DNA of 64,000 nt from Ecdyonurus torrentis (GCA_949318235.1 OX439130.1:40563260-40627259), one strand, 5' to 3'. Shown: positions 26,720-44,315, counted from the stretch's first letter. Notes: a model not told the origin generated them from the sequence alone. Translations and numbers: made by a program.

Positions 26720-27000
26720 TTGAATTCCGAGCGCACCAAAGCAATCCTCTGTCTCTCCCAAGGTCCATATATAAGTGGTTAGATGCTCCGGGAAAAGTTT
26801 TGGCCAAGGTCGCGCAGCTTAAAAGAATTCACCAAAGACGTCATATCACCGGGTGTATTTTTATTCACCTTATCAGTGACGTAACTGAGGAACGCTGGTG
26901 AACGGCATCGTATTGGCTTAGAATCAAGTACATCCATCACAAAATAAAATCAACTGCGCGAGTTTTGTGCTGCGCTCAACCTCTTTATTAAATGGACCTT
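26720..27000. promoter_or_regulatory. GC-richer patch with CRE-like and TATA-like words (candidate promoter or enhancer)
   Basis: Unlike its flanks, this patch is near 45% G+C by eye. It contains a TATATAAG word near 26766, a half-palindromic CRE (GACGTCAT, about 26838) and a second CRE-like GTGACGTAAC (about 26877) within roughly 40 bases of each other, plus CGCGCAGC and GCGCGAG words. Two bZIP-type sites close together and downstream of a TATA-like box are more than the background would suggest, though single sites occur elsewhere by chance or inside MITEs. No exon follows. A 119-codon plus frame spans part of it but is poly-Phe-rich and not convincing. Confidence 0.35.
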
Positions 27001-27599
27001 GTGTCTCTTCCTCTTTTCCCTCTTATTATAACCAAACAATTTTAATAGCTAACAGGTAACATAATGTAATATTTTGATAAACTCAAATAATTTACGAATT
27101 TATTAGAAAATGTTGTTTAAAACTGCTTTTACCTCACGGTGCTTATATCTGTATACTTTTTCTCTCGACGCTTACTTGTTTTACGTACCAACCTTGTTAT
27201 CACATACTAATGGATAATACTGTACGTACATTTTTTTTAATGGAAATAAATATTCTCTCATATATATTTTTAAAATAAAATTTTAATGAGGGTCGCATGT
27301 ACCTAAAACATACCATAGATTCTGAGCTGAAATATTCACATACTGTAAACATTACTTTATCAAGTATTTTTAACTTTTTATTTCTCCTTCTTTCAATTTC
27401 ATGCTAAATTTTATCAAATTTTTTTTCTTGTAATACTTCACAACAAAAATTATATAATATGGAAGTAAATGTTTGAAGTACCAAGGTATATTAAAGAAGA
27501 TTACGAAATCTTCTTTGATACCGTGATAGTACACATTTGTTCATAATATGAAGTATAGCAGAGGTACTCACGCAAACGTACAACCTAGTTCGGAAAAGA
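27001..27599. other. AT-rich non-coding stretch with a short hairpin
   Basis: At 27485-27524 a compact inverted repeat is seen: AAAGAAGATT and AATCTTCTTT facing each other across a 3-4 base loop, with GGTAT/ATACC pairing outside. It is too AT-rich and isolated to call an RNA gene or terminator. Confidence 0.5.
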
Positions 27600-27845
27600 G
27601 AAGCTTATTTAAATTTCAAGGGTTTTTTTATTGACAAATTCATACATTGCGAACATATTGGATCGAGTTATCCGTAATATACATACGCCAGGTTTAACAA
27701 CATGCCATTTTGATTGCTTGAATATAAAATAAATATCAGGACATACAAAATTGTTAATAATTGTCGAAAGTTATAAAAAAAGAAAATCACATAAGAAATG
27801 TTGTGCGGGTTGCATAAGTTAAATTTTTTATCAGTAATATAAAGT
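27600..27845. repeat. dispersed repeat carrying the GTGCGGGTTGCATAA core, copy D
   Basis: CCAGGTTTAACAACATGCCA (from about 27689) and the exact core ATGTTGTGCGGGTTGCATAA (27798-27817) occur in the same order and orientation as in copy C at 15482-15960. Ends are not resolved. An imperfect (GA)n follows at 27859-27889. Confidence 0.58.
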
Positions 27846-30947
<3,102 letters not shown>

Positions 30948-32221
30948 TAGAGACTTACGAGATATTTAATCTTTACTTATACTAGTACAGCTTAAATCCT
31001 TAATTAATAGCAAGATATACCTACCCACAAGAGAATTAATTCTTAAGACAAAGACTTTTTTAGTCACAAAATTTAATTTAGAATCTGAGATTTTACTCTA
31101 AAAGAATATACTTATATAATATATGCCTTAAAAGTATATAATAATAGATTTTTTTTTTTTTTATTTTAATTTATAGAGAGAAATATCAAAGTATTTTATT
31201 TTTGCTAATGTGCAGTAAATTGCTGTAATACATATTATAATAATGATGTATGATATATATATTTTTTTGCTGTTTAGATTGTTACGTTATACTGTTGTAT
31301 GTAGTATATGAAGCTGATACAATAATGCTTTGTTTATTTATATTTGGATAACAATATCCTGAAGCGATGTTGTTATGTTTGCTGTACCATATACTGCAGA
31401 TATATTTTTATGTATTTAAAAAAAAAAAAAAAAAAAAAAAAAATTGTATCACAAAGAGTTTGGATAAATAATAATAATAAAAAAGCACACATACCGTACA
31501 TAAAATGATTGTTTTTCTTTGTCATTCAATTTTATATTATATAAAAGTATACGAAAAAAAAAATCCGCAAATTTTGAGCTCTACTATATATAATATTATT
31601 TTGTCTTATTGTGTCCCGGGATTTAGGTTCATTAGCTGTTAGAGTATATATATTTTTTTTAAACATTGCCAAAGTATAACATAAAAAAATAAAATTTAAT
31701 GTCTATTGGGATCACAAAACAGTATATTGTTCTTTTGATTTTCTTGAGTAATGTACGTTGACATTATAAAAAAAAGCAGGAATTCTCAGTGGAAATAAAT
31801 TAGAGTTGATGGAAAAAAAATCGTTTTTAGATACTTTTTAAAATTGTTTTATGAAGAAATTACAAATAAAAAAATGACATTACTATAAAATTTTATATAA
31901 ATATGTATGTATATAAAGTTCAACATAATTTTTAATCATATATAAAAATTGCAGTTTTAATGTTAATTTTATTGCATTATTAAATGTCAAGGGAACATTA
32001 TTATCCACCTTTTCCTCGAGATGATGGGTCGTAAAATTGTTCTATTTTATTATCGTACTATTCATATTTTTATGCAAAGAAATGTAGTGGAATGACATAT
32101 TTAAATAATTAATGTCATGGTAATAAGTAATTTCCATCTACAATTTTATCATGAAAAACATTAAAATATTATATTGTCTTGTTCACTTTTTTTATTTAAC
32201 AATTATTCTTGTAAATTGAAG

Positions 32222-32260
<39 letters not shown>

Positions 32261-35200
32261 CATAAGGTGACCTCTTTCTTCATATTTTAATTGATGACTT
32301 ATTAACTGAGTTACTCATAATAAATTTTTTAAATTGCATGACTGTTTAAATTAACATTTTGTGTGTGTATATAATTGAACCATTTAATTTTTCGAATCAA
32401 TGCAATGTAGAATTAATTCCCGTAGTTCCATTGAGTGAATATACTCTAATTTTAGTTATATAATCCAACAATATAATAATTAAGTTTCAAGTATTGAACT
32501 AAAATTACAAATAATATCTGATAAATTATATTTAATATTTGCTAATTATATTATTTCTAACTGTTAGAGAAATTAATTATTAAATACTAAAGTCATCTAA
32601 TTAGAAGTATGGACACGTCTTGGACTTGTGCAATCCACGTAATAAAATTTGACAGCAGATTTCTGTAAGACTAAAACTCACTTATAATAAAGTACCACTT
32701 TGAAAACAGTATAAGACAAGAAGTTTCACAAAGTCTATAAGACTTATTGCATCTTATGTTAGACAAGTAATATTTGATTCAATTTGTAAAGTTTTGAGCT
32801 AGCACGTACGTTTCACTGTCAATTCTATATAAGGAGCTATAGAAGTGTAAAAACATTTGCAATGCAAAATTGTTTCATTTGTATTACTTTATATACTCTG
32901 AGACTGAATTTAACTTTTAAATTGAAAATACATTTAAACTAAGCAATTATTCTTATACTACCAGCATATTATTTTATTCATCAAATAGAATTGTAAATTT
33001 GTTTTTCAATTTATTTACTTTTATAAAAATAGAGTGATAGTTTTATTAAAAGTCCTACATATACTCGTATATTATATATAAAAAGAAGATCAAAATGAAA
33101 ACTATAATGTTAAATTTTAAATGTATTTATTTTATATTCTATTCAATTTCATAATATTGGATAAATTATATTAAGAATTTCGTACGATCGTAATTTAACT
33201 AACTGATTATTCATTTTCTCATTTTGTATAGTTTTACAGTAAATCAATGTAACTAAATGTTACAAATTTACTCTTTATTTGTTTTTAAAGACTTAACTAA
33301 GTTATCAAAACTAACTGATGGAATTGGGGTTAAAGAAATTGTTAAATAGGCAACTTCTCTTAAAAGTTCAAGTCACCTTTTCGAGAGTCTAACTCACATT
33401 GTAGCTGATTGCGTTCTTTACAAGTTTTGTCCTCATGTTTTTTGTTTTTATTATTATTATTTTTTTAATTTCAGTTTTAATTGGATTTGGCTTTATATAT
33501 AAACATCATCAAGCATATAAAATGTGACAAAAATAAAATCCATCCAAAAGAGTTCAAAATTTATAATATTTAATGAACTGAAATTCAAATGTCATTCACA
33601 CACACGTCGACTGTTTACATAATATATTCGGAACAGTTTTTGGTGGACAACGTAATTTGTATAATATATTATTATTTTTTGAACTTATGACCTTTTATTG
33701 TTTAAAGCTTGAAGATGATTGAAATCGATTAATGAGTTATTGTTAATGAAAATTTAATTAGAGAGGTTGAGAAACAAAGGTTGATTTTTTTCTTCTTGCT
33801 ATATAGAAGTGCAAGCTGGCTTCTACGTGATTTTTGTGTCTTGACTCTAACATTGAAACAAAAGGGAAGTCTTCATAATGACATCTCTTCAAAGTCATTA
33901 AAGAAAACTCACCGACGATCAAAAGACATTTCAATTACCTGGCTCTTACATCAAATATTACCGCTGCTGCTTCGTCGTCTTAATTTTTTTTTTGTTATAT
34001 TATAATTAACTATCTCTTCATCATATAATATAAGATAATTTTAATTGTTTAATTAATTTAAGTTTTTTATGTAACTTGAGCATGTTGTGTTTGCAGCTTT
34101 TTTTATTATACGTAATTTTAATTCGTATAAGAAATTAGTTATGTTAAATGCATAGAAAAATAATTGAGTTAGTTTCTATAGTAATAATTTAAAAAATAAT
34201 CCAATTCATGTATAGAAATTATTCTGAAAAGTGTTCATCATGCAAATAACATAATACTGTAGTATGGAGTTTTTTCGTGTTTTCTTTTCTCCTTTTTTTA
34301 TGTTTTGTTTATTATTCATTATTATAAGCTTTAATTTAACACAAATTACAATATCATACGGTAGTGTAAAAAATCTAATCATAATATATTAATACAACAG
34401 TATAGTAATTGCAGAGTTTTATCAAAAATCTTGTATTACTTTGAATATATAAACTTTGAAACAAAGTCGTCTGTGTTATGTTTGTATAAATTATATATAC
34501 TAAATTTCCCAGGATAGATTCATAATTTCAAAAAACAAGTTTTTAGTTATAATGACGTACGTACTTGTTTTGTACATATTATTGTTTCTTAGTTACAAAA
34601 TCAATCATAGTCAGATCAGTGAAAATATTTGGCACTACGCAAAGTGTCAAGTGGTTATTATTTTACCCATACTAATGAGCTAGTGTCAATTTATACAAAT
34701 TACTGAATTTATTTACTTTAGATCTCGTCTTGGTCTGTAGTATGTTTCTGTCGCTGATATACTATATACAAATCAGTGATAATTAAATAAATTCATACTT
34801 CACGAGTAATCATAAAAAAAAAATCATAATGAGTATTTGAACATGTAAATTCTAAGAAGAGTCCAATTTTGTAACAATTATTGGCAGACGTAAATTTTTC
34901 GTAAGTATAATATAACACGAGAGCACGCACAAGTTTACCCTATGCACTTACGTAAAAATTTTTAGCAAAAGACACCCCTGTCAAACCCTTTTCAGACCTG
35001 TACAGTATACAACAAATATCGGCATATATAAAAAAAAGAAGGAATTCTGTACAAAATCAAACTCTGCAGTAAAAAATACATAGTATCATTACTATCAAAA
35101 TGGGTCCTATTTCTATGCTAAATAAAAAAAAAAGCTTTACTTAAAAAGTGTTTGCCATGACATAAGTAAAATGATAATGCAATAAATTTTTACTCTTATT

Positions 35201-37325
35201 TTGTAATCATATAAAATAGCAACATTATGAATTATTATTGCATTACAAACGTGATATTGTATGCGAACAATAATGCTCATCATGTATGAGAAAATCTGTG
35301 TGGTATAATATATTCAACTGACTGTAATAATAATAAAATAATCATATACATTTCAGACAGTAGACTCTGGAACACAATCGCAAGCCTGCAGTATAAATAA
35401 TAACACTGTAGTAACTAAAATTTAAGTTAACAAAGAAACTCAAACCTACTCTTTACTTCTAATTTCTATCATTTTTCATCATAGTCTGGCAATATATTAT
35501 ATACATGATTTGTATTTCAATTCAAACATTGATTGTTTTTTGTGTTACTTGAGGAGGTATACGCTATTGTTATTCCGATTTGCGCAAGGTTTTGGTGCGC
35601 ATTTCATATAATAGGGTCGTTTTATTTAACAGTGATTTGTGAAAATGCTTTACTGTCTATGGCGTCAAAAATCTATTATCCAATAGAAAATTTAATATGT
35701 TTTTGTTTTCAAAAAAAAATTCCGTTTTTTTTAATTAGATAATATTAAGCTAGGAATTGGGAAATCAATATTTCCTATTATCTTCACTCATAATCTAATT
35801 CATAAATAATTATGTAACTCGTAAGATAATGACTTTAAAGTAAGTGCAACACAGTTATGTTATACGATGATTTTTGTTACATATTATACTTGGGACTGAG
35901 CATTGCCACGAAAGGAGCAAAATCGTTCACTGTGCGGACCTTATAATGCAATTGTTAGATAGCCATTGAATCACTTCAGTATTAATATTTTTACTGACCC
36001 ATTTCTTATATTGAAGATCGTATACTTTTGTACCTTTCATTGAAAGAAAAGTTTTCGTCACTGATACTCGAACCACTCTTTATATACTTTTTTTTTTTAT
36101 TATTGGGAAAAAAAAAAAAGTCTTTATATTTTATATAGAAAAAGAAAAGGTTACAAGTTTTTGAGATGAAACTAAAAGAAAATTGGTAACTTATGTTTCC
36201 ATTTGAGTAATCATGTTACGTCACTGAACTTTTTGATCTAGCGTAGCTTTTTAGTCTCTGTCTCAACATATATACATTTTGTGGTAGGGGGAATAAAATT
36301 TTGTCAAGCTTGTAATATCATTTCCGCGTGTTTGATTTTAGAGGTCGAGGGTAATTTTAGTCTCATTTTAATATAAAATTAATTAACTTTTCGTTATAAT
36401 TCATATTTTTCCATTATACAAAGTACATTTATATTTAATATTTTATAATTAAAATAATAACCTTTATTAAGACGCATATACAAGACTTTTTTCAGCCATG
36501 TTATATTATGACCCTTGGCCATAATATTTAGCCAATAATATTGCAATAAGAAAAATTAAAAAAAAAAGAAAAAAAAAAAAGATTAGACATACATCATCTT
36601 AGACTCACAATAAATTAAGCCAAGTGATTTATTAGAAATTTGGGATTTTTATTCACAAAGTTAAAAATAACATTTAATTTGACACTAACTTTCTTACTCG
36701 TTTCAACATCTATAACATGATAGATTTGTTTATTGGAAAAATTTAATGCAATGAAAATAAAGGAAAGTTATTAAGAAATGTGAGAGTGCTCTCTCCCCTA
36801 GTGACTTTATATTTTTTGTTGTTTATTTGATTAAAATAATTGTGTTTTTTATTCCCATAAACTAATGGTTTTTGATTGATGAAAAAACTTCTTAATTACT
36901 TTAATTGGAATTTATTTGATTTACTTGCGGCACACAGACTAATCATAATGCGTCATTTTAGCAACATGTAATTTGAAATCAAAGAAAAATCTTATGAGTT
37001 CCCAACTTTGAAATTTAATTGTTATTCTGTTCAACTAACTGCTTATATTTTTTTAAGTAGCTTCATTCAAAAAGTAATTTCTTTACTGAGTTACCTATAT
37101 TGAAAATGAACCATTTAAATTGTAGAAAATGATATTGCTCCTCACTTGATTACTGAAATTAACTTTTAACAAATATATATATATATATATATATTTTGTT
37201 AATGAAACTTGAAAATGTAAACTATATTTTCTATTTTCTACATAGCAATATTTGTCTTAAAAAACACATTTTGTTTTTTAGTTTAAATGATCTTTTTAAT
37301 TATTAAATCAATTGAAAGCGCATTA
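30948..37325. other. AT-rich non-coding stretch, no gene seen
   Basis: Homopolymers include A26 near 31418-31443 and T31 near 32224-32254. The short frames near 33.8 and 35.5 kb are of ordinary composition, without a recognisable motif or plausible splice context. No dispersed repeat recognised. Confidence 0.55.
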
Positions 37326-37812
37326 TTAAAGGCGTAGAACACCTTGAACAAAAAACATGTCTAAAATCCTAACATAACTAAATATCAACGTTGATTTGGC
37401 CGGAGTAATTTATTTCTAATTTATTTTCCATTCAAGAAATGGCAGATGCGGGTTTATGACGTCACAGCTCACCTGTTTCCACGCGCGTAGACCAGTGAGC
37501 TGTGACGTCATAAACCCGCATCTGCCATTTCTTGAATGGAAAATAAATTAGAAATAAATTACTCCGGCCAAATCAACGTTGATATTTAGTTATGTTAGGA
37601 TTTTAGACATGTTTTTTGTTCAAGGTGCACGGAAAGAATTACCCGAGTTGAAATAACTCAAGTGCGAACCAACTCAAGTTTTCGAATTATCATAACTGAA
37701 AGTTGAGTTGGTTTTATGCAAGTTTCAGTTATGACGATTAAAAAACTTGAGTTGGTTCGCACTTAAGTTATTTCAACTCGTGTTAATCTCTCCGTGTGTT
37801 CTTCGTCTTTAA
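37326..37812. mobile_element. TTAA-ended foldback element with 133-bp identical arms, interrupted in its right arm
   Basis: The left arm (37340-37472) and right arm (37495-37627) are exact reverse complements over 133 bases, separated by a 22-base loop containing an ACGCGCGT palindrome. Each arm holds a TGACGTCA. Outside the arms the left end reads TTAAAGGCGTAGAAC; its complement, with two mismatches (TTCTTCGTCTTTAA), is found only after a 169-bp insertion, at 37799-37812. The ends are those of MITE family 1 (TTAAAGGC.TAG.A.AC), so this appears to be a family relative with a completely palindromic interior. The total minus the insert and a 2-base duplication is about 316 bp. No coding frame. 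Confidence 0.9.
37628..37796. mobile_element. nested 169-bp foldback element (CACGGA/TCCGTG ends)
   Basis: The element begins CACGGAAAGAATTACCCGAG and ends CTCGTGTTAATCTCTCCGTG. The outer 55 bases of each side are reverse complements with about five mismatches. An inner stem (CATAACTGAAA facing TTTCAGTTATG) continues the fold around a loop of about 20 bases. It splits the right arm of the surrounding element at AAGGTG/TGTTCT, leaving a direct TG on both sides as the apparent target duplication. The arms are richer in GAGTTG/CAACTC words than the flanks. No frame. The transposase superfamily is not assigned; a short duplication and CACGG ends were not matched to a family that I can name with confidence. 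Confidence 0.88.
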
Positions 37813-39944
<2,132 letters not shown>

Positions 39945-40155
39945 TTTTTAAGTTTTGGCGCATGCGTTATGTTGTCCACCACGTTCTAGCGCTCACAACT
40001 CGTCGCTGTAGGTACTTTAGTTAGGCCACGTCTGGCCGTAAGAGAAGAGATAGATCTCACTGCAACGTAAACGCAGCTCCGAGTAACACACACCAATCCT
40101 CGAACTTTAGACTAACTTACAATCCGTGGCGTGATCAACCTCTCTCTTATAACAA
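39945..40155 (+). promoter_or_regulatory. likely promoter / 5' UTR of the 40.4-kb gene
   Basis: A 210-base segment near 45-50% G+C stands alone in very AT-rich DNA, about 250-450 bases before a convincing start codon. It carries an NRF1-like palindrome, GCGCATGCGT (39958-39967, nine of ten positions of GCGCATGCGC), several CG dinucleotides (GGCG, ACGT, TCGTCG, GGCCGTAAG) and no TATA box. This is the composition of a TATA-less initiator region. Position and composition are seen; promoter function is inferred, and the TSS could lie anywhere within about 39.97-40.15 kb. Confidence 0.55.
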
Positions 40156-40408
40156 TCAGCTTCATGGTTCAATAATCATCATTAACATCAAGTGTTAATT
40201 ATATAATTAACATTAATAATTTATATTATTTATTATTTTTAAAATAAATATTTTTTTTCTTTAAAAACTTTTTTTTTAAGGAATCAACAAGTGTTTAATA
40301 ATTTGGATATGAGAAGATAGTATCTTGTTATTCTTTTGATTTAATAAGTTTTTTTTTTTAAATATTACATAAAAAAGTTATACAAATTTAAAAAAAAAAA
40401 AAAGAACA
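40156..40408 (+). other. probable 5' UTR with two minimal upstream ORFs
   Basis: The leader becomes AT-rich again before the coding start. Two very short upstream ORFs are present: ATG-GTT-CAA-TAA at 40164-40175 and ATG-AGA-AGA-TAG at 40309-40320. If the leader is contiguous (no 5' UTR intron), ribosomes would meet these before the main ATG, which usually lowers translation. An A14-type run lies immediately before the start codon. Confidence 0.4.
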
Positions 40409-40657
40409 ATGCAACATCCAGTTCATCCACCAGGTTGGTTATTACCAGCTTGGTATCCGTTACATAAGGTGGTGGCTTTACCTGCATCTACTCACCTTGG
40501 TATTCCAACTGCACCTCAGTTGCATCCGGTACATCACCCTGCGTTACACCATATGGTTCATCACCATCATCATCCCTTACAACCAAACCCAGTGGCACCT
40601 TTAGCCGTACTAAGAGGGTTTGTTACAAATGGGGCTTTAAGACAACAGCCTAGTAAG
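40409..40657 (+). CDS. first coding exon of an unidentified gene; His/Pro-rich N-terminus (83 codons)
   Basis: The exon encodes 83 residues starting MQHPVHPPGWLLPAWYPLHK and ending ALRQQPSK. It has 14 His and 15 Pro, a run of five His (residues 51-55) within an HHP/HHM-rich stretch (39-56), two Trp (10, 15), and no Asp or Glu. There is no signal peptide or membrane segment. Codon choice and about 50% G+C differ sharply from the flanks, and the high GC stops right at the donor AAG|GTAAGAG (40657/40658, phase 0); the frame beyond decays into poly-Phe. The start has A at -3 (AACAATG), and GC-rich coding composition begins there. Such low-complexity N-termini are usual in metazoan transcription factors and RNA-binding proteins; no domain is present to say which. 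I do not recognise the gene. The next exon lies at least 10 kb downstream. Confidence 0.85.
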
Positions 40658-41520
40658 GTAAGAGCGAGTGAGGAAAGAGTTTTTGTTTTAACTATTTATC
40701 ATTTTTTTTAAAGAGAATAAATATACTCGTTTTTCATTGTAATATATACGCAAATGTAGATTACTTTATGTTTTTTTTGTGGTGATAAGATATTTAATGA
40801 TAATTTTTCTGTAATATATACATATATATCACAATTTGTATGTGTTAAAACTTATTTTATTATAAAAATGTATTACATTGAGAAGTATATAGTATCCCCC
40901 TATTTCTTTTCATTTTGCATTGCGTGTCAAAATATTTTAAATTGAATTGTTAAGAAATATTTTCTTAATTTTGCTTATGTAAAATCAATGTTACGGTTCG
41001 TAAAAAGAAATACGCTTTTCATATATATATAATATATAATACTGCATAAATATAGTAAAAATAAATTAATATTCTCAAAAATTTGTGTTATATAGTTATA
41101 TACATTTTTTTTTTCATCAGATAAAAATTTTCTATTTAATTTTTAAAACCTTAACATGATAAAAATTTGACTACAAGATTATATTAAAAGTTGGAAGAAA
41201 AAAAAATGAAAAAGAAAGAAAGAAAGAAAAAAGTAAAATGAATAGAAAAAAAAATGTATGCATAAAACGAGAGCAGCGTGGGACAAAATCTGAACGGTCA
41301 ATATTGAAACAACCTTTTTTATTTTATTTTTGAGTTGCTTGAGAGAGAAAGAAAGAAAAAAAAAAAAAAAAAAAAAAAAAGTAGACTTGAAAACGATATA
41401 CGTATAGAGCATGAACTTTTTGGCCAAGAAGTTTTCACATAGTAGTTACGTTCATGTTGAAAGGACCTCTATACAAAAATCTTTTATTTTTACATCATAA
41501 CAGATTTTTATTTTATATAC

Positions 41521-41654
41521 ATATATCGTCGGGTTAGAGCACAAACCTTGTATCTGCAAAAGCAAAAAAGTTTAAAACTACATACAAAAATATTAGATTT
41601 CCGACTTAGCTGCTTTTGTAGATACACGGTTTGTGCTCTAATCTGACGATATAT
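41521..41654. mobile_element. short MITE-like inverted repeat, about 134 bp
   Basis: The left arm (ATATATCGTCGGGTTAGAGC and on to GCAAAAGCA, 41521-41564) and the right arm (TGCTTTTGTAGATACACGGT to GACGATATAT, 41611-41654) are reverse complements over about 44 bases with about five mismatches, around a loop of about 45 bases. TA dinucleotides flank both ends, consistent with a Tc1/mariner-type target, but the flanks are all TA-rich. No frame. Confidence 0.8.
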
Positions 41655-41949
41655 TATATACATTGAAGAAAACCCACAAACTTAACTGTGTTATATACAT
41701 ATTTACAAATGTATAATAGTTTATGATAAAAATCGAAATTTACTTTACTTTTTTTTAATACTTTTTATGTAAAGTATAAAAAAAGTTTGATAATAATAAT
41801 AATAATAAAATCAAAAGTGTAATAATATATAAATTTGTTAGACAAGTTTAAGAACATGGTAGCGTGTTTAGATTGTGACTGTAAAAAAACACATAAAAAC
41901 AAAAGAAGAATAAATTATAAGTATGGGCAATACGAAACTTTTATTCATA

Positions 41950-41952
<3 letters not shown>

Positions 41953-42027
<75 letters not shown>
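41953..42027. repeat. (AT)n microsatellite, 75 bp
   Basis: Uninterrupted AT repeats inside the intron. Confidence 0.97.
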
Positions 42028-42029
<2 letters not shown>

Positions 42030-44125
42030 TAAGAGCAATTGTAATAGAGAGGAAAGAGAGAAGATGAGAATCGGTTTCTAATAATTGAATAATAATATTA
42101 TGTACGTATATCTATATATTGAATAGAGCAAGTGTCAGATACACAATTTACAATTGTAATAACAATGGTTCAGTGATATCAAATTACATAATCTGTAACA
42201 ATACCACATTGTTTTGATTTACGTTCCGATTCAATAAATTTTACTGCCTCAGTATTATGTATAACTTGAAGCTAGAAAATTATAGAGTAAAAATGTCAAT
42301 ATTTATAGTTTTAAAAATATTGTGATAATTTTTATTAAAATACTATTATATCAATATGTACAGTACTTTAACACTATTTTCATATATATTTTTTCTTTCT
42401 ATTTTATATAAAACGTGATAAATTGTATTATTCATTAAATTTACACATGTTTTACAATTCTAGAAACAACTATAAAAACATCAATTATGTACATGCACGC
42501 AGTATATCTGAAATATTAAAAATACGTTAAAAGTTTTGTATTTTTTTTTTGTATTGTTTTAAAAATATCTATTATAAAGAATATATCTAATACTGCGGTA
42601 TAATAAATAAAATTATTATAGTTCATTTTTTAAAAGAAAAAAAAAAAGCCACGATGATATTAAATTAATGGTACACGATGATATATGTACGTGAACTTTG
42701 AATTATTGAAACTAAAACATCAAAAAAGAAAAGAAAAAAAAATCCCTTTAGTGTTTGCAAAAAATTTATTTTTAGAATAATAATAAAAAAAAAATATTTT
42801 ATTTTATTTTTTGTACCTGCTTAAAACAAAGTACTGTACACCAAACATACATTGTTACAACAGATATAAAAAACCATAGATATGTACCTATAAAATATTT
42901 TATTATTTAATGTTATTGTTGTTTCAATACTTATAATGTTTCTCTATTAATTTTTACTTTTATACAATTACTTTTAAAAATGAAGAGTTTTTTTCTCTTC
43001 AAATGAATAACTCGAAACAAAGGATTAATTAGTTCGTTATGATGACCTATAATTAATGTCATAGTCAAAGACTACTTCAATCCTTTGTATTGCAAGTTGA
43101 GTGACTGTGTCATTAATTTACTATATAAAAGATACAGTTCTCGTATTAGAATAATGCTTACTTTAATAATTATATTTATGTATACTATATTTCTTTCGTA
43201 TTAACTATTTTTTATTGTAATTTTTATTTAGTAATGTACGTAGTATAACACTTACTTGCAAAGCAATAAAATGATATACTGTACAGAAAATTTTATTTCT
43301 AGTCTTTGAAGGATTTTTTTTTATATGTAACCTAAGAACTTCCTATATAAAGTTGGTGTAAAGTGGTGAATTTTTTCACTTTCCTTTAAGCAATCGTGAT
43401 TTAAAAAAATAAATTTCAACACCTCTTACATACCTTCAAGGATTTTTTTTATCTTTTTTTTTTTTTTTTTTCTGTACAAGAAGAAAATAGATTACTAAAG
43501 GTTTGAACTGGAACCAAAGCAATTTTTTATACTTTGTCACCTGATTTAAACCACTAGAAAAAAAATTGCAGAAACGATTTTTTTACACGTTCGATCTGTT
43601 GAAGACCCTAGTTTTAGTATAAAAAATATCGAGTGGTCATTATTTTTCCTTGGCATAGCTTTACAGCGTTTGTGTTTGCCCCTGCAGTATTGAGTTTGCT
43701 GCAGCCTGCAGTGCTTGCATGCCCAAACGGTTGCATAAGCTACAGGATACATCACTCAAACTGTGATTTACACCTTGCTTGTAAAATAATAGAAAGCTAA
43801 ATATGAATTATAATTTCCGGTTTTTATCATGATTTTTACGTACAAATGTATTTGTTTTATTTTACGTGAAATTTTAAAAAGCTTTTATCAAAAATGTTAT
43901 TTTATTTAGCATTATCTTCGTTCTGAAAGATTAAATTTAAGAACTATATTTTAACATTTTATTTTACTAATAAAATATTTATCATTATGTTAATAATAAT
44001 AAAAAAAAAAAGATATTTAAAGTTTTAAAAAAAAAAAATAAAAAAAAAATTACATGGTTGGTAAAATTTGCTATCATTTTTGAAAACTAGTATAATATTG
44101 TGTACTTTGTTACAATTTATGAATG

Positions 44126-44244
<119 letters not shown>

Positions 44245-44284
44245 AACTCAACTTTTTTTTTATAGTAATAATTGAAAAAATTAC

Positions 44285-44315
<31 letters not shown>

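Noticed and set aside
43546..43755. Minus-strand frame with a C-x2-C and several Cys/His, zinc-finger-like
   Set aside because: Spacing fits no zinc-finger class, the frame ends in AT-driven hydrophobic sequence, and no splice context is seen.
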